Of a stretch of DNA of 64,000 bases, positions 61,251 to 64,000 are shown piece after piece. A model generated the notes under the pieces. The model was not told where the DNA came from. It saw nothing but the letters and a program-made list of their open reading frames with translations, and did no database searches. The stretch is from Blasia pusilla (lineage: Eukaryota; Marchantiophyta; Marchantiopsida; Blasiales). The stretch is from the NCBI GenBank assembly GCA_050084515.1, contig CM114271.1, positions 64,976,001 to 65,040,000 on the forward strand. Direction: 5' to 3'. A program made the translations under genes and the position numbers. Positions within the stretch are counted from its first letter, which is position 1; every line of letters starts with the position of its first letter.

Positions 61251-62361
61251 GATGGTTCAGATCTTCATTTTCATGTTGTAATTTCAAAATAAAAATCCCA
61301 AAAAATATATCATCTTTGCTTTTTTAATTCCATATCCCCAAGTCCAAAACATATGAAACTTCCCAGTTTGCTTTTAAATGTTCTAACACATGCCTATGCC
61401 AAGTTTCAGCACTAGAATATGAGCTAAGAGAAAGTTGTGCTCTCCAACTCACGAACACACATGTCTCATGTTTGGGGGAGGTGTGACATGCAACCAAGAA
61501 GCATTTGAATGGTTCAAATTGTGAAAATTGGCTTATGAGAAGCCTCCAAAATCTTCCTTTTTTCTTAGGGTTTGGAATTTTCACTTTTTTTGGGGACATC
61601 ATTTGGCTCTAAAAACAATCCGGCATCATCAAGATGTAGAGATACATGCCCTGAAAAAGTTTCAGATTTTTTGGAGGTATTTTCATGAGGTTGTGTTTTT
61701 ATGACCTCACCCAGATTACATCATCATTGTTACTAATGGGAGTTGTGGAGAGGTTGAATTAATTTTCTTCTCCAAAAGCAAAAGGCATACTTTTGACCGT
61801 TAGATGACCCTAAAAGTTATAGGAAGTACTCATGAAGTGGTTTTGTGGAAGTAGATGGTTCAGATCTTTATTTTCATTTTGTAATTTCAAAACAAAAATC
61901 CCAAATGATATATTACATTTGGTTTTTAATTCCCCATTCCCAACTCCAAAACATATGAAAATTTCCAGCTTGCTTTCAAATACTGCAACACATGCATATG
62001 CGAAGTTGTAGCACTAGAATATGAGCTAAGAGAAAGTTGTGCTCTCCGGCTCTCGAACACCCATGTCCCATGCTGGAGGGGATGTAACATACAATTGGAC
62101 CATTGGATCTAGATAGGACTCTTGGGGGGGATGTGTGCGATGTAACCAGGGAGGATTTGAATAGTTCAGATCATGAAAGTTTGCTTATGAAAAGCCTCCA
62201 AAATCTTCCTTTTTTTTTAGGGTTTGAAATTTTAACATTTTTTTCGGACGTCATTTGGCTATGAAAAAAATTCTGCATCATAAGGATGCATAGATTCATG
62301 GCCTAACAAAGGTTCAGGTTTTTGGAGGTATTTTGATGAGGTTGTGTCTACATGACCTCAC
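61251..62361. repeat. Tandem duplication of about 0.5 kb, period about 603 bp
   Basis: 61251-61712 and 61854-62361 are clearly alike over their length: gatggttcagatctt, ccaaaacatatgaaa, gcactagaatatgagc, gaagcctccaaaatcttcc, ggaggtatttt...gaggttgtgt, catgacctcac. The second copy has a 46-bp addition around 62090-62135. The 140-bp spacer 61713-61853 is unique. Confidence 0.85.
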
Positions 62362-64000
62362 TAGATACGTGACCCCAAGCCTCGCCCAAAGCATGTCTAG
62401 AAATATAGCTTTATGTACTTGAATATATTTCACCAAGGTATGCACTTTAACATATTCAACCAAGGAAAGATTTATGTTATTTAGCTTTTTAAGGAAGGTA
62501 TTTTTTTCCTTTGGGAATATATATATACAATGTATATCTAAAATATAATATTTTTCTGCATTTAGTTACTTGTACCTCTTGATTTTTTCTACTTGGATTT
62601 TGGATTGTGTCACCCCTTGCTTACGTACCAGGGCAGAATTGGCAAAAAAACCCCTATCTTATCGGCCAATACTTCAAAAATTTGGCCATTTCCGAATAAA
62701 AGTGCCCCTATCTTTGCTCGCACAAGGGCAAGTAATCCAATGAAGAGTAAAGTCCCCGAGGTTAGATGTTTCCGTAATCTACTAAGATTATACATGAATT
62801 GACTTTTATACCAGCTGCAAGTGGCAATATCTATCTTCTTATTTCTTATGCTACTTTGAAAGAAAATGAATTGCTCTCAAGCAAGGGCTTTCAGACCATT
62901 CCGTGCCTTTTGAGGCCAAAGATCTTAATCTATATTCAAAATAGGCATGTCAGAAAACAAGTATTTAACCCGACATCTCTTACAAAATCTTCCACAATCT
63001 TCACGCCAAAGACCAAACAAATTGTTTTGTTACCTAAAGCTAGTAACCTTGCATGTAATGCATCGAAGCCAAAACGTAGTGAATAAAAGGATGGAATTTT
63101 TAGAATCTATTTTTATGTAGTAATATATTACAAATCTCCAAATACAAATACTTAATGGGATCTCTCATATCCATGTAACAATTGTGTTCCTTCTCCAAAT
63201 GATAGTTTGACTTCTAATTTTGATGAAACAACTATATTAACTTTGAATTATTAAAATAATAATAAGTCATAAAAAATAGAATATTCTCATTAGAAAAGAA
63301 ATATCCAAGTGAATATTCAGAAATTTATCCTTTTACTTAATCTTTCAATGTCTTGTACAATATTTTTTGTTTGAACACCTATTTTTTTATTGGATTTGAC
63401 CATCAACCATCATATGAATTGAATTCCTAAAACCTACGCTAGCTAAGAAAACATACAATTCCTTTTGAGAAGATAAAACATTTGACAAGTAAATATTTCC
63501 AACTCTCTCTAATGTTGAACCTTTTGAGCCTAATTAATGGTCATTGCCAAGGAAGGACAAATAGAAAATTGAAAACATCATAAATGAACAAATCAACCAA
63601 AATCAAATGCAATCAAAAGAATGGGTGGAATAAACATTCAAGCTTCAACATTCTTCATAGTCATTGTTATTGCATTTATAGCATGTTGACCAAATCTAAT
63701 AATTACTAGATGAATGTCCTTTGCATGTAAAGTTATCCCTTCGCTCCATTCATACTCCCTAATCGTATGATTGGAGTCCATTCTCAAAGTTTAATAATAT
63801 AATGATAAGGTAGTGTCATCATATTATTAAACATATTATTAAACATATTATAATCTTGGATGAGAAACATATAATATTTAAGAATTTTGTTGGGTCCAAT
63901 TGTCAAAACCCAAATCAACATTAAAAAAAGTATGCTCTAAAAAGATAAAAAATCATTAAAATAAAAAACGTACAAAGAATAACTCCATTATAAATTATAT
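62362..64000. other. AT-rich terminal region, nothing recognised
   Basis: Low GC, many short homopolymers, no ORF with coding character. A short atattattaaac direct repeat lies near 63820-63850. Confidence 0.5.

Overview
This is a nuclear window from a land plant. The evidence is two spliced alpha-carbonic anhydrase genes with signal peptides and six introns each, a plant-type Helitron, Ty1/copia and Ty3/gypsy LTR retrotransposons, an EDM2-like PHD relic, and long AT-rich spacers with GA and TA microsatellites. A seed-free plant (bryophyte, lycophyte or fern) fits best, because retrotransposon-borne DNA methyltransferases are known from charophyte algae, but the species cannot be named from the sequence.

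Layout. 1-9.2 kb: a minus-strand non-LTR retroelement (zinc finger, RT, CCHC knuckle, restriction-like endonuclease; R2-type architecture) is split into two halves by about 6 kb that contains a decayed plus-strand gypsy element (gypsy A). 9.36-10.49 kb: a non-autonomous Helitron. 12.5-27.2 kb: the genic island, with two tail-to-tail alpha-carbonic anhydrase genes, CA-A (+, 14901-19573) and CA-B (-, 22667-27123). I could assemble both completely, and they have identical intron phases. 27.7-29.3 kb: inverted repeats and a 1.2-kb element with perfect 24-bp terminal inverted repeats. 30.0-32.5 kb: a tRNA-like fold, a minus-strand ORF of about 405 codons with one frameshift at a T8 tract, and an EDM2-like PHD pseudogene. 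33-41 kb: microsatellite, minisatellite, a solo gypsy LTR and dispersed repeats. 41.0-56.8 kb: a copia element opened by a 10.7-kb minus-strand gypsy element (gypsy B), one LTR of which is itself opened by a 0.44-kb insertion. 57-64 kb: an unrecognised ORF cluster, a palindrome-cored minisatellite, a 0.5-kb tandem duplication and AT-rich DNA.

The most striking content is gypsy B. Its coding order on the minus strand is Gag, protease, C5-cytosine DNA methyltransferase, reverse transcriptase, RNase H, integrase, PHD finger. A DNA-methylation writer and a histone-tail reader module therefore sit in one retrotransposon polyprotein. The related gypsy A also ends in a PHD finger. All copies here are dead: stops, frameshifts and lost catalytic residues are mostly C-to-T or G-to-A changes, as expected from deamination of methylated cytosine.

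The only genes likely to work are the two carbonic anhydrases, which should hydrate CO2 in the secretory pathway, cell wall or cell surface. The 405-codon ORF may be a gene if its frameshift is a sequencing error.
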